11,855 nt of DNA from Chlamydiota bacterium (lineage in GTDB: Bacteria > Auribacterota > UBA3054 > B51-G9). The translations under genes were made by a program, and so were the position numbers. Below the pieces are notes generated by a model. It made no database searches. It was given only the letters and a program-made list of their open reading frames with translations, and had not been told where the DNA came from. Shown one piece after another: positions 1-6,296 of the stretch. Position 1 is the first letter of the stretch; the number at the start of each line of letters is the position of its first letter. Where the stretch lies: positions 1 through 11,855 of the forward strand of contig JAUVKG010000040.1 of assembly GCA_030596365.1 (NCBI GenBank), written 5' to 3'.

Positions 1-294
1 CAGGTTAACGATAAAACCCGTGAAGATCATCGAACAATCATGAACACGATGATTCAGCTTTATGCTCAATGTCGTGAGACTCAGGAAAAGATGTCTATGG
101 GATTTCAGATGAGTGCCTGGGACAATAAACTTTTAAGATACGGTGATTTATTTGAAGAAAAGTTGATGGCTTTAACGGTAAATATTCCTTTAGAAAAAGC
201 TCTTGACACCTGCTGGGAAATTCTTGCGGAATGTTTTGAAAAAAATGAAGTGGGAATAAAATCGGCATTGACAGATGAATTCTGGCCGAAATAA
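1..294 (+). CDS. ntpB: V-type ATP synthase subunit B, 3' part only
   Basis: The reading frame is open from base 1, so the gene begins upstream of the window and only the last 97 codons are visible. Subunit B is the non-catalytic subunit that alternates with catalytic subunit A in the V1 head on the cytoplasmic side of the membrane. The visible part is the helical C-terminal domain. It starts with the family signature KTREDH, runs through MGFQMSAWDNKLLRYG and NIPLEKALDTCWEIL, and ends in the typical FWPK. The P-loop-like core lies outside the window. The ATG at base 40 is an internal methionine, not the start. Subunits D, I and K follow on the same strand, the B-D-I-K order of chlamydial and spirochaetal V-ATPases. 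The 226-base gap before subunit D is unusually long for an operon and is filled by repeats. Family assignment is secure. Confidence 0.93.
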   Translation, partial: QVNDKTREDHRTIMNTMIQLYAQCRETQEKMSMGFQMSAWDNKLLRYGDLFEEKLMALTVNIPLEKALDTCWEILAECFEKNEVGIKSALTDEFWPK

Positions 295-317
295 ACCACT
301 AATGAATATTTAATTAC

Positions 318-459
318 TTAACCACGAATGAACACGAATAGACACTAATAATATATTTAAATTTTTTATTTATAACTTATAAACAGCATGGAAAAAACGA
401 AACTAAAACGAAACAATAAATTTAATTATTCGTGTTCATTGGTGTTCATTAGTGGTTAA
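318..459. repeat. 34-bp imperfect inverted repeat filling the B-D spacer
   Basis: Bases 318-351 and 426-459 are 34-base inverted copies with only a few mismatches. Each arm is itself a roughly 10-base tandem repeat built on CACGAATGAA (or its complement TTCATTGGTG/TTCATTAGTG). A third, partial copy (TCCATTCGTGGTTGAAAA) lies near 478-495. The arms could fold into one long stem with a 74-base AT-rich loop. The rest of the 295-520 spacer is AT-rich, with no ORF and no recognisable promoter. Subunit D has no Shine-Dalgarno sequence here. Confidence 0.85.
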
Positions 460-520
460 AAACTTATTACATTATGTCCATTCGTGGTTGAAAAATTAGT
501 GAAATTCGTGTCTAAATATT

Positions 521-1132
521 ATGGCTAAACTTAAACTTACAAAAACTTCGCTCAAAAAACAACGCGATGATCTTAAACGATTCCAACGTTTCCTTCCGAC
601 TCTTGAACTTAAAAAGGAACAACTGATCGTTGAAATGCGCCGTGTTGAATTTGAGTATGATAAAAAAATAAACGAAGAACTTTCCCTTCGCGATGACGTG
701 AATAAATGGGTTGAACTATTCGCTGAATCGGTTGAAATGGATAACCTTGTCTCATTAACTGATGTTGTTACTAAACAAGGTAATATCGCCGGAGTTTACA
801 TTCCTGTTTTTATTGAAGCGAAATTTGATGTTAAAGAATATGATTTGCTTAATACTCCGTTATGGATTGATCGAGGAGTTGAAGTGGTTCAACAACTTGC
901 AGCTTTCCAGGCCGAACGGGAGATTTTGTCAAAGCAGAAGGATTTACTGCAGCATGAATTAAGATTAACAATTCAAAGGATAAATCTTTTTGATAAAGTT
1001 AAAATTCCGGAGTGCAGGGAAAGTATCAGAAAAATCAGAATCTATCTCGGTGATCAGGATGCCAACGCGGTAGCAAGAGGTAAGATAGCTAAAACTAAAC
1101 TTGAAGATGTACAGATAGGAACCTATGTCTAA
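521..1132 (+). CDS. ntpD: V-type ATP synthase subunit D (central stalk)
   Basis: At 203 residues this matches the usual length of subunit D, the long antiparallel coiled coil of the central rotor shaft that turns inside the A3B3 head and couples it to the membrane ring. The N terminus (KLTKTSLKKQRDDLKRFQRFLPTLELKKEQL) is the recognisable family signature. It forms the first long helix, and residues about 125-175 form the returning helix (ILSKQKDLLQHELRLTIQRINLFDKVKIP). The middle (about 70-120) is the short globular part. The ATG at 521 is chosen because MAKLKLTKTSLKKQ begins as family members do. No Shine-Dalgarno sequence precedes it. It is followed after 38 bases by the four-helix-bundle gene, not directly by subunit I as in related operons. 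Confidence 0.95.
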   Translation: MAKLKLTKTSLKKQRDDLKRFQRFLPTLELKKEQLIVEMRRVEFEYDKKINEELSLRDDVNKWVELFAESVEMDNLVSLTDVVTKQGNIAGVYIPVFIEAKFDVKEYDLLNTPLWIDRGVEVVQQLAAFQAEREILSKQKDLLQHELRLTIQRINLFDKVKIPECRESIRKIRIYLGDQDANAVARGKIAKTKLEDVQIGTYV

Positions 1133-1151
1133 TTGTTAATTATTATTTATA

Positions 1152-1563
1152 ATTTATCATTTATTAATTAATGAAATACGCAAAAGGAGATGATTTACAA
1201 GATAGGCTTATAGAGTTTGCCGTGAGAATTCTAGCACTTGCGGATAAATTACCGAACACACCGGCCGGAAGGCATATAAGAGGACAAATAATAAAAAGCG
1301 GAACTTCACCTGCGCCAAATTATAGTGAATCTCGCGGCGCAGAAAGTAACGCTGATTTTATTCATAAATTAAAAGTGGTAATAAAAGAATTAAATGAAAC
1401 TTTAGTGTGGCTGATAATAATTGAAAGAAGCAAAATGATGAAGCAAGAATTATTAAAAGATTTAATAGATGAAAACGAACAGCTTTGCAAAATAATTTCA
1501 ACATCAATTGCAACTGCCAAAAAGAAAGAAATTAAACAAATTAGTAAATAATAAATGATAAAT
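1152..1563. repeat. 14-bp inverted repeat flanking the four-helix-bundle gene
   Basis: ATTTATCATTTATT at 1152-1165 and its exact reverse complement AATAAATGATAAAT at 1550-1563 bracket the gene at 1171-1551. The right arm overlaps the end of the coding sequence. This could be the footprint of a cassette inserted between ntpD and ntpI. The arms are almost pure A/T in an AT-rich genome, so a chance match is possible. No target-site duplication was recognised. Confidence 0.5.
1171..1551 (+). CDS. Four helix bundle protein (23S rRNA intervening-sequence family)
   Basis: This is a 126-residue, all-helical small protein of the PF05635/TIGR02436 type. The family signature is clear: RLIEFAVRILAL in helix 1, LPNTPAGRHIRGQIIKSGTSPAPNYSE around residues 27-54 (the RSGTS-ANY-EA block), then ESNADFIHKLKVVIKELNETLVWL in helix 3. 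The family was first seen in intervening sequences inside 23S rRNA genes and is now known as stand-alone genes in many uncultured bacteria. Its members form homo-oligomeric rings, and their biochemical role is not settled. Here it sits between ntpD and ntpI with no Shine-Dalgarno sequence and is flanked by a 14-bp AT-rich inverted repeat. It probably co-transcribes with the ATPase genes, but nothing in the sequence shows that it is an ATPase component. A recent insertion is the simplest explanation. Confidence 0.92.
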   Translation: MKYAKGDDLQDRLIEFAVRILALADKLPNTPAGRHIRGQIIKSGTSPAPNYSESRGAESNADFIHKLKVVIKELNETLVWLIIIERSKMMKQELLKDLIDENEQLCKIISTSIATAKKKEIKQISK

Positions 1564-1583
1564 ATCGATTAATAAATAGTAAC

Positions 1584-3350
1584 ATGATTATTAAAATGAA
1601 AAAAATAACAGTTATTTCTCTTGCAAAAACAAGAAAAATAACTGTTGAGCAACTTAGAATTCTTGGCCTGCTCCACGTTAAAAATGTGCAGTTGCCGGAA
1701 TCTAATACAGCTTCTTCAGTTGAAGATAAAATTAAAGCGACACATACTGCTAATGCCATTTTACAGGAAATAAAATCTAAAGAAATTAATGAGAATCCAA
1801 CAATTCAGGGTGCTGAACTTGTAAATAAAACTTTGGTCTTACAGGAAAAAATATCTCAGCTTAATGAAAGAATCTCCCAAATTGATCGCGAACTTGATGA
1901 ACTTAACGTTTGGGGAGAATTTAACCCTGAGCAAATTAAAAAACTCACAGGGCAGGGGATTTTTGTTAAACTTTATAAATGTAACCTCGAAGTTTTACCG
2001 CAAATTCCTGATGACTGCGTGATGCACGAATTCGAGCGCACAAAACATGCCATTGCCTTTGCGCTTATTTCCAAAGAAAATATTTCTTTAGAAATTCCTG
2101 AAGTTCAACTGCCGGAAATTTCTCCTTCTGAACTGACTGCTCAACTTAATGACCTTAATAAAGAGTTGGAGAAGAGAAATATTGAAATGCTCGCTTTAGC
2201 AACTGACAAATTATCAATAGATAATTATCTTGATGAACTGAATGAAGATTTACCGTTCGCTACAGCACATGATCAAATCGCGTCTCACGGAATTTTATGT
2301 TATCTTCAGGGATTTGCACCTGAAGGAAATGCGGAAGACTTTTCCATAGCGGCAAAAGAACATGGTTGGGGAATTTTAATTGAAGAACCTGTGCCGGAAG
2401 ATAATGTCCCGACTCTAATCAGAAACCCTAAATGGTTGAAACCGATCAGTGTTGTTTTTAATTTTATTGATACTTTTCCCGGCTACCACGAACTTGATAT
2501 TTCACCGGTTTTTTATCTTTTCTTTTCATTATATTATGCAATTCTAATCGGCGATGCAGGTTATGGTACTCTTTTTCTTCTCGCAACAATCGGGGTGCAT
2601 ATCTGGAAAGGTAAAGTTATTCCTAAACAACCGCTTTATTTAATGTATGTTTTAAATATTTCAATGATAATCTGGGGCGTTCTGACCGGATCTTATTTCG
2701 GAGTGGAGTTGCCACAGCATGCTTTCGTTAACAAAATTGTGATTCTTGATACAAGCAACTTCGGAGAAACCGTTTACTTCTGTTTCTGTGTCGCTCTCGC
2801 ACAGCTTTTAATCGCTCATATTTGGAACGTTGTCAGATATATTAATTCATGGCTGGCTCTCGCTGAAGTTGGTCGGGCAGGAATAGTTATTACAATGTAT
2901 TTTGTGGCGAATTTTCTTATTCTCAGTAAACCACTGCCTGGTTTTGTAATTTATTTGGGATGTGTCAGTATTGTGCTTGCGTTTGTTTTTTCCTGTATTG
3001 GAAAGAAGGGCGAAGCGCTTATTGGAAACATCTTTCAATTTCCTTTTTCGGTTATCAACAGCTTTGGTGATATAGCTTCTTATATCCGTCTTTTTGCTGT
3101 TGGATACGCCAGTATGGCAACAGCGCAAGCGTTTAATTCTCTTGCCTTAAATGTCGGTTTTAATAATATTCTGGCGGGATTTTTGGCCGTACTGGTTCTT
3201 ATTCTCGGGCATTCGCTTAATATGGCAATGGGCGGCCTTGCCGTGCTTGTTCACGGATTGAGATTAAATATGTTGGAATTCTCCGGACATCTTGGTCAGG
3301 AATGGAGTGGCGAAAAATATAATCCTCTTAAGCGGACTAAAAATGTATGA
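1584..3350 (+). CDS. ntpI: V-type ATP synthase subunit I (membrane stator)
   Basis: At 588 residues this is a typical, slightly short subunit I (the bacterial equivalent of subunit a). Residues 1-290 are the cytoplasmic arm, with helical hairpins near 55-115 and 180-225. Residues about 300-580 are the membrane domain with several hydrophobic helices. The transition carries the family block around PTLIRNPKWLKP and YYAILIGDAGYG. The SYIRLFAVGYASMA helix contains Arg502, matching the essential arginine that faces the ion-binding glutamate of the c-ring and lets ions enter and leave. Start 1584 is preferred over the ATG at 1596 because the product then begins MIIKMKKITV, and family members usually begin with a few residues before KMKK. 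Neither start has a Shine-Dalgarno sequence. Subunit K follows after 45 bases. Confidence 0.95.
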   Translation: MIIKMKKITVISLAKTRKITVEQLRILGLLHVKNVQLPESNTASSVEDKIKATHTANAILQEIKSKEINENPTIQGAELVNKTLVLQEKISQLNERISQIDRELDELNVWGEFNPEQIKKLTGQGIFVKLYKCNLEVLPQIPDDCVMHEFERTKHAIAFALISKENISLEIPEVQLPEISPSELTAQLNDLNKELEKRNIEMLALATDKLSIDNYLDELNEDLPFATAHDQIASHGILCYLQGFAPEGNAEDFSIAAKEHGWGILIEEPVPEDNVPTLIRNPKWLKPISVVFNFIDTFPGYHELDISPVFYLFFSLYYAILIGDAGYGTLFLLATIGVHIWKGKVIPKQPLYLMYVLNISMIIWGVLTGSYFGVELPQHAFVNKIVILDTSNFGETVYFCFCVALAQLLIAHIWNVVRYINSWLALAEVGRAGIVITMYFVANFLILSKPLPGFVIYLGCVSIVLAFVFSCIGKKGEALIGNIFQFPFSVINSFGDIASYIRLFAVGYASMATAQAFNSLALNVGFNNILAGFLAVLVLILGHSLNMAMGGLAVLVHGLRLNMLEFSGHLGQEWSGEKYNPLKRTKNV

Positions 3351-3395
3351 TTTTGAATTATTAATTTATATTAACAAAAAAATGAAGGAGTAGTT

Positions 3396-3845
3396 ATGGA
3401 CTTATGGGTATATTTAGGCGATTTTGGCGCGGTTGCTGTTCTTGGCATCGCTGGTATTGGCTCTGCTATGGGTTGCGGTACTGCAGGTATGGCTGCAATA
3501 GGCGCTTGGAAAAAATGCTATATGCAAAATAAAGCAGCGCCGTTCTTGTTAACAGCTTTCGTTGGCGCTCCGTTGACACAGACGATTTACGCGTTCATTC
3601 TTATGAACACAAAGTTTCTTGTTGCGGAAACAACTCCACAAAATTATATGCTTAAGCTTGGCGCAGGAATTTGTGGCGGTCTCGCAATTGGCGCGTCAGC
3701 TTATTATCAGGGTAAAGGAGCTGCTGCAGCTTGTGATGCTTTCGCTGAAACAGGAAAAGGTTTTGCAAATAATCTAATCGTTCTTGGTATCACAGAAACT
3801 GTAGCCGTTTTCGTTCTCGCATTTTTAATTATTGTAAAAATGTAA
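3396..3845 (+). CDS. ntpK: V-type ATP synthase subunit K (Na+-type proteolipid)
   Basis: This 149-residue protein is the rotor-ring proteolipid, a duplicated helical hairpin with four membrane helices (about 8-33, 48-72, 87-107, 125-147). Glycine/alanine-rich helices (GIAGIGSAMGCGTAGMAAIG; GAGICGGLAIGASAYYQGKG) mark the two hairpins. The ion-binding residues are visible: Thr61-Gln62 in the second helix (PLTQTIY), Gln105 (YYQGK) and the carboxylate Glu134 (ITETVAV). These match Thr64, Gln65, Gln110 and Glu139 of the Enterococcus hirae Na+-ATPase, which suggests that the ring carries Na+ rather than H+ (inference by motif). Only the second hairpin has the glutamate, as in other 16-kDa proteolipids. 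A clear AAGGAG at 3385-3390, five bases before the ATG, fits strong translation of a multi-copy subunit. It is the last ATPase gene visible. Confidence 0.95.
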   Translation: MDLWVYLGDFGAVAVLGIAGIGSAMGCGTAGMAAIGAWKKCYMQNKAAPFLLTAFVGAPLTQTIYAFILMNTKFLVAETTPQNYMLKLGAGICGGLAIGASAYYQGKGAAAACDAFAETGKGFANNLIVLGITETVAVFVLAFLIIVKM

Positions 3846-3855
3846 GTGGATGTTA

Positions 3856-3911
3856 GACGTTTGACGTTCGACGTTTGACATTTGACGTTTGACGTTTGAT
3901 GTTCAATGTTC
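3856..3911. repeat. 7-bp tandem repeat (GACGTTT), 8 units
   Basis: There are eight consecutive 7-base units close to GACGTTT, starting 10 bases after the ntpK stop. Units 1, 3, 5 and 6 are identical. The others differ by one or a few bases (GACGTTC, GACATTT, GATGTTC, AATGTTC). It has no open frame of its own and no spacer-repeat pattern. Unit lengths in other spacers are 7-10 bases but with different sequences. Confidence 0.9.
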
Positions 3912-3921
3912 AACTTTAACT

Positions 3922-3954
3922 CCCCTCCTGTTTTAGGAGGGGTGCCCGAAGGGC
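3922..3954. other. Double GC-rich hairpin (REP-like) in spacer
   Basis: An 8-bp perfect stem, CCCCTCCT (3922-3929) with AGGAGGGG (3935-3942), loop GTTTT, is followed at once by a second small hairpin GCCC-GAA-GGGC (3944-3954). The GC content contrasts sharply with the AT-rich surroundings. There is no run of T after either stem, so it is not a standard intrinsic terminator, although it could stabilise or end the ATPase mRNA. The layout resembles a dispersed REP-like palindromic element. Confidence 0.7.
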
Positions 3955-3965
3955 GGGGTGGTCTG

Positions 3966-4006
3966 TCCATTTGGTCCATTTGGTCCATCAGGTCCATTTG
4001 GTCCAT
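3966..4006. repeat. 9-bp tandem repeat (TCCATTTGG), 4.5 units
   Basis: The units are TCCATTTGG, TCCATTTGG, TCCATCAGG, TCCATTTGG and a half unit TCCAT, in direct tandem. They lie in the 246-base spacer between ntpK and the symporter gene, just after the GC-rich hairpin pair. No gene is supported here. On the minus strand it would read as a low-complexity MDQMDQ peptide. Confidence 0.9.
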
Positions 4007-4054
4007 GAAAATTACAACCTTAAAGGAGCAAGGCGACTAACCTTATAACCTTAA

Positions 4055-4070
4055 GCGCGCGTTTGCGCGC
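4055..4070. other. GC hairpin before the symporter gene
   Basis: GCGCGC (4055-4060) and GCGCGC (4065-4070) form a 6-bp all-GC stem with a GTTT loop, inside a stretch of ACCTTA-like words (4041-4080). It lies 21 bases before the symporter ATG and has no T-tract downstream. In mRNA it would sit close to the start codon, which has no Shine-Dalgarno sequence, so it could affect initiation. That role is inference. Confidence 0.5.
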
Positions 4071-4091
4071 AACCTTTAACCAAATACATCT

Positions 4092-5696
4092 ATGAAACGC
4101 GAAAGATGGGGTACCAGAATTGGTATTATACTCGCTGTTGCCGGCAGTGCGGTAGGTCTTGGTAACTTTCTCAGATTTCCGGGTCAGGCGTGTCAAAATG
4201 GCGGTGGTGCGTTTATGATTCCGTATTTTATTTCCTTTCTCCTTCTCGGAATTCCGTTATGCTGGATCGAATGGACACTAGGAAGATACGGCGGTCAATA
4301 TTCACATGGAAGTCTCCCTGGAATTTTTGACGCGGTAACTAAGAAAAAATGGGGGAAATATGTCGGTGTTCTTGGTTTATTTGTTCCTCTTGTAATTTTT
4401 TTCTATTACACTTATCTTGAATCCTGGTGCCTTGGATATAGTATTTTCTCTCTGCTTGGTAAATATTCTCATATCTCTGATCCAAAAGAAATGGGAGGGT
4501 TTTTAAGCGCATTCCAGGGCCTCACAAAAAATTCTCATTTTAATACTGTTGGTATAGCTTACGGATGTTTTATTTTAACATTTGTTGTAAATATGATCGT
4601 TATTTACAAAGGACTTGCGAAAGGAATTGAATTTATTTGTAAAATCGCTGTCCCGATTCTAATTGCCGGTGGAATTTTTCTGATGATCCGTATACTAACT
4701 TTGGGAACACCGGATCCTACAAAAGTTGATTTGAACGTTACTAATGCTCTCGGCTTTATGTGGAATCCCGATTTCGCAATGTTGAAAGAACCAAAAGTAT
4801 GGCTCGCGGCAGCAGGGCAAATTTTCTTTACTCTCAGCGTTGGTCTCGGAGCGATTATGACTTACGCTTCTTATCTCAGGAAAAATGACGATATCGCACT
4901 CTCGTCAACTACCGCTGCAGGAATGAATGAACTTTTTGAAGTTGTAATCGGTGGCAGTATAGTTATTCCGGCAGCTTATTTGTTTCTTGGCCCTGAATTA
5001 ACAATGTTAACTGCACAAAAAGGTGTTTTTGATTTGGGATTTATTACAATGCCGATAGTTTTAAACAAAATTCCTTTTGGTGATATTTTCGGATTTTATT
5101 GGTTCTTCCTTTTGTTTCTCGCGGGGATTACTTCTTCCATATCGCTTATGCAGCCGATTATTTCTTTTCTTGAAGATGAGTTTGGATGGAATCGACATAA
5201 ATCCGCCCTCGCTCTCGGAATAGTCTGTTTTGTTGTCTCGCACGCGTGTATTTTCGGTCTCGGTGCCGGCGTGCTTGATGAGTTTGATTTTTGGGGTGGA
5301 ACTCTTGCGATAACTATTTGCGCATTTATAGAAGTTATGATTTTTGTAATTTATGTTGGACCAAAGAAAGGTTGGGAACTGCTTCATCGTGGCGCAGATA
5401 TAAAGATTCCAAATATTTTCCGTTACCTTTTTTATATTACTCCTTTTTATCTTGGTGCAATTCTTCTTTATTGGTCGGTATTTAACTGGGTTCCATGGAT
5501 TGTAAAACCGTTTGGTATTGATATGTCAATTGCGTGGATAAAAAAATATCCATGGATTAATATTACGCAAATTGTTTGTGAAAAAAATCCACTTATTTTA
5601 TATACCCGTGGCGGCTTGCTGATATTAATTATTTTATTACTTGCAATGATATTTACCGCATGGAAATTGAAAAAAAATAAAGGAGGTGAAAAATGA
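4092..5696 (+). CDS. LeuT-like sodium-dependent amino-acid transporter (NSS/SNF family)
   Basis: A 534-residue inner-membrane symporter with about 12 membrane helices, strikingly close to Aquifex LeuT along its whole length. Helix 1 reads AGSAVGLGNFLRFP, with Ala20 and Asn25 (Na1 site) and Arg28 (outer gate, paired with Asp399 in DEFDFWGG). Other ligands are present: Thr247 and Asn279 for Na1, and Thr347/Ser348 for Na2 (AGITSSISLMQP). Glu283 matches LeuT Glu290, the residue that makes bacterial members chloride-independent. Substrate-site residues Tyr106, Phe246 and Ser249 are kept. LeuT Phe259 and Ile359 are both leucine here, so the hydrophobic pocket differs slightly. A hydrophobic amino acid (Leu, Met, Ala type) is the likely cargo. 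The start at 4092 (MKRERWGTRIG) matches the LeuT N terminus, but no Shine-Dalgarno sequence precedes it. Its stop overlaps the next gene. Confidence 0.95.
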   Translation: MKRERWGTRIGIILAVAGSAVGLGNFLRFPGQACQNGGGAFMIPYFISFLLLGIPLCWIEWTLGRYGGQYSHGSLPGIFDAVTKKKWGKYVGVLGLFVPLVIFFYYTYLESWCLGYSIFSLLGKYSHISDPKEMGGFLSAFQGLTKNSHFNTVGIAYGCFILTFVVNMIVIYKGLAKGIEFICKIAVPILIAGGIFLMIRILTLGTPDPTKVDLNVTNALGFMWNPDFAMLKEPKVWLAAAGQIFFTLSVGLGAIMTYASYLRKNDDIALSSTTAAGMNELFEVVIGGSIVIPAAYLFLGPELTMLTAQKGVFDLGFITMPIVLNKIPFGDIFGFYWFFLLFLAGITSSISLMQPIISFLEDEFGWNRHKSALALGIVCFVVSHACIFGLGAGVLDEFDFWGGTLAITICAFIEVMIFVIYVGPKKGWELLHRGADIKIPNIFRYLFYITPFYLGAILLYWSVFNWVPWIVKPFGIDMSIAWIKKYPWINITQIVCEKNPLILYTRGGLLILIILLLAMIFTAWKLKKNKGGEK

Positions 5697-5830
5697 CCAT
5701 TTTAGGATGGATTTTTATGCTCGGTTCCTGGGGATTAATTATTACTCTATGTTCGGTTTGTTTTTATAAAGTCCTTACAACAAGAAAAGATAATATTCAT
5801 GCTCCGTTAGATATTGATACAGAAGACTGA
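5693..5830 (+). CDS. MetS-like small subunit of the NSS transporter
   Basis: A 45-residue protein beginning MTILGWIFMLGSWG. Its ATG overlaps the symporter stop (ATGA at 5693-5696), and it has a near-perfect AGGAGGTG at 5681-5688. Residues 3-27 form one membrane helix (ILGWIFMLGSWGLIITLCSV) and the rest is a short charged tail (TTRKDNIHAPLDIDTED). Small single-helix proteins encoded directly after bacterial NSS transporters are a known arrangement. In Corynebacterium, MetS is required together with MetP for methionine and alanine uptake. The W-I/F-M-x-x-G-x-WG pattern, size and coupled translation support the same role here. The family name rests on context and pattern, not on a database match. 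Confidence 0.85.
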   Translation: MTILGWIFMLGSWGLIITLCSVCFYKVLTTRKDNIHAPLDIDTED

Positions 5831-5833
5831 AGA

Positions 5834-5881
5834 ATGGATTGATGGATTGATGGATTGATGGAATAATGGAATAATGGAATA
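5834..5881. repeat. 8-bp tandem repeat, 6 units (ATGGATTG x3, ATGGAATA x3)
   Basis: Three exact copies of ATGGATTG (5834-5857) are followed by three exact copies of ATGGAATA (5858-5881), then ATGGAG, which runs into the ribosome binding site of the next gene. It fills the whole gap between the small subunit stop (5830) and the DUF4190 gene. Every unit contains an ATG in a different frame from its neighbour, because 8 is not a multiple of 3. Confidence 0.95.
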
Positions 5882-5893
5882 ATGGAGAAAATT

Positions 5894-6190
5894 ATGATTA
5901 AAGAACAAACTACTCAAGTGGATATTTCTAAATCAGCTCTCTGGAGTATGATTCTGGGTATTTTGAGTTTTTCAATTATGTATTTTGGATTATTGACAGC
6001 TATTCCGGCTATTATACTGGGTTATGTCGCAAAAAACAAAATTAAAAAATCGGACGGAAAATTGATTGGAACAGGAATGGCAAATGCCGGACTAATCTTA
6101 GGATATATAAATATTATAGCTTCCATTATAATAATTGTCCTTTTCTTCCTATTTGTCTTACCAAATCTTTCACCAAATTGTCCGAAATGA
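5894..6190 (+). CDS. DUF4190 domain membrane protein
   Basis: A 98-residue protein that is essentially one DUF4190 domain. It has two hydrophobic stretches (about 15-45, ALWSMILGILSFSIMYFGLL and onward, and 64-90) separated by the conserved segment GYVAKNKIKKSDGKLIGTGMANAGLILGYI, where the family has G-x-x-A-x-x-x-I and G-x-G-x-A-x-x-G. Members are small membrane proteins of unknown function. The ATG at 5894 is preferred because GGAG at 5884-5887 lies six bases before it. An in-frame ATG at 5882 would add four residues (MEKI), but it belongs to the tandem repeat and has no ribosome binding site. The gene follows the transporter pair and is closed by a hairpin over its own stop codon. A link to the transporter is only positional. 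Confidence 0.85.
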   Translation: MIKEQTTQVDISKSALWSMILGILSFSIMYFGLLTAIPAIILGYVAKNKIKKSDGKLIGTGMANAGLILGYINIIASIIIIVLFFLFVLPNLSPNCPK

Positions 6191-6206
6191 AAATCGGGCG
6201 ATTTGG
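6173..6206 (+). terminator. Strong hairpin straddling the DUF4190 stop codon
   Basis: A 13-bp stem (6173-6185 with 6194-6206) has two G-U wobble pairs and an 8-base loop AATGAAAA that contains the stop codon. The wobbles pair only in plus-strand RNA and would be A-C mismatches in minus-strand RNA, so the structure belongs to the DUF4190 transcript. The T-tract after it is poor (CATTTG), so it may be a weak intrinsic terminator or a 3'-end stabiliser between convergent genes. Confidence 0.55.
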
Positions 6207-6260
6207 CATTTGAAGAAGCAAGAGAAAAACAGGCCAAACAGACCAAACCGGCGAATTTAA

Positions 6261-6296
6261 GTCCGTTGGGTCTGTTGTGTCCGTTTAGTCCGTTTT
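6261..6296. repeat. 9-bp tandem repeat (GTCCGTTTT-like), 4 units
   Basis: The units are GTCCGTTGG, GTCTGTTGT, GTCCGTTTA and GTCCGTTTT. They overlap the 3' end of the methyltransferase gene, whose stop codon (complement of TTA, 6285-6287) lies in the third unit. A loosely complementary stretch (AACAGGCCAAACAGACC, about 6227-6244) just before could pair with it. The 94-base gap between the convergent genes holds nothing else. Confidence 0.8.

Noticed and set aside
1584..1598. Alternative ntpI start at 1596 (MKKITV)
   Set aside because: It is possible but less likely. Family members usually have a few residues before the KMKK block, and neither start has a Shine-Dalgarno sequence to decide it.
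2847..3128. Minus-strand ORF of 93 codons within ntpI
   Set aside because: It is a shadow of a well-conserved coding region on the plus strand, with no start signal and no family pattern.
3707..4006. Minus-strand ORF of 99 codons with MDQMDQ and low-complexity text
   Set aside because: It is antisense to the end of ntpK and is otherwise translated from the 7-bp and 9-bp arrays and the GC hairpins. No protein family pattern.
3856..4006. Possible CRISPR array
   Set aside because: Units are 7-9 bases and directly adjacent, with no unique spacers of 25-40 bases and no cas genes nearby.
5882..5884. Upstream ATG for the DUF4190 gene
   Set aside because: It is the last ATG of the tandem repeat and has no ribosome binding site. 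GGAG is well spaced for the ATG at 5894.
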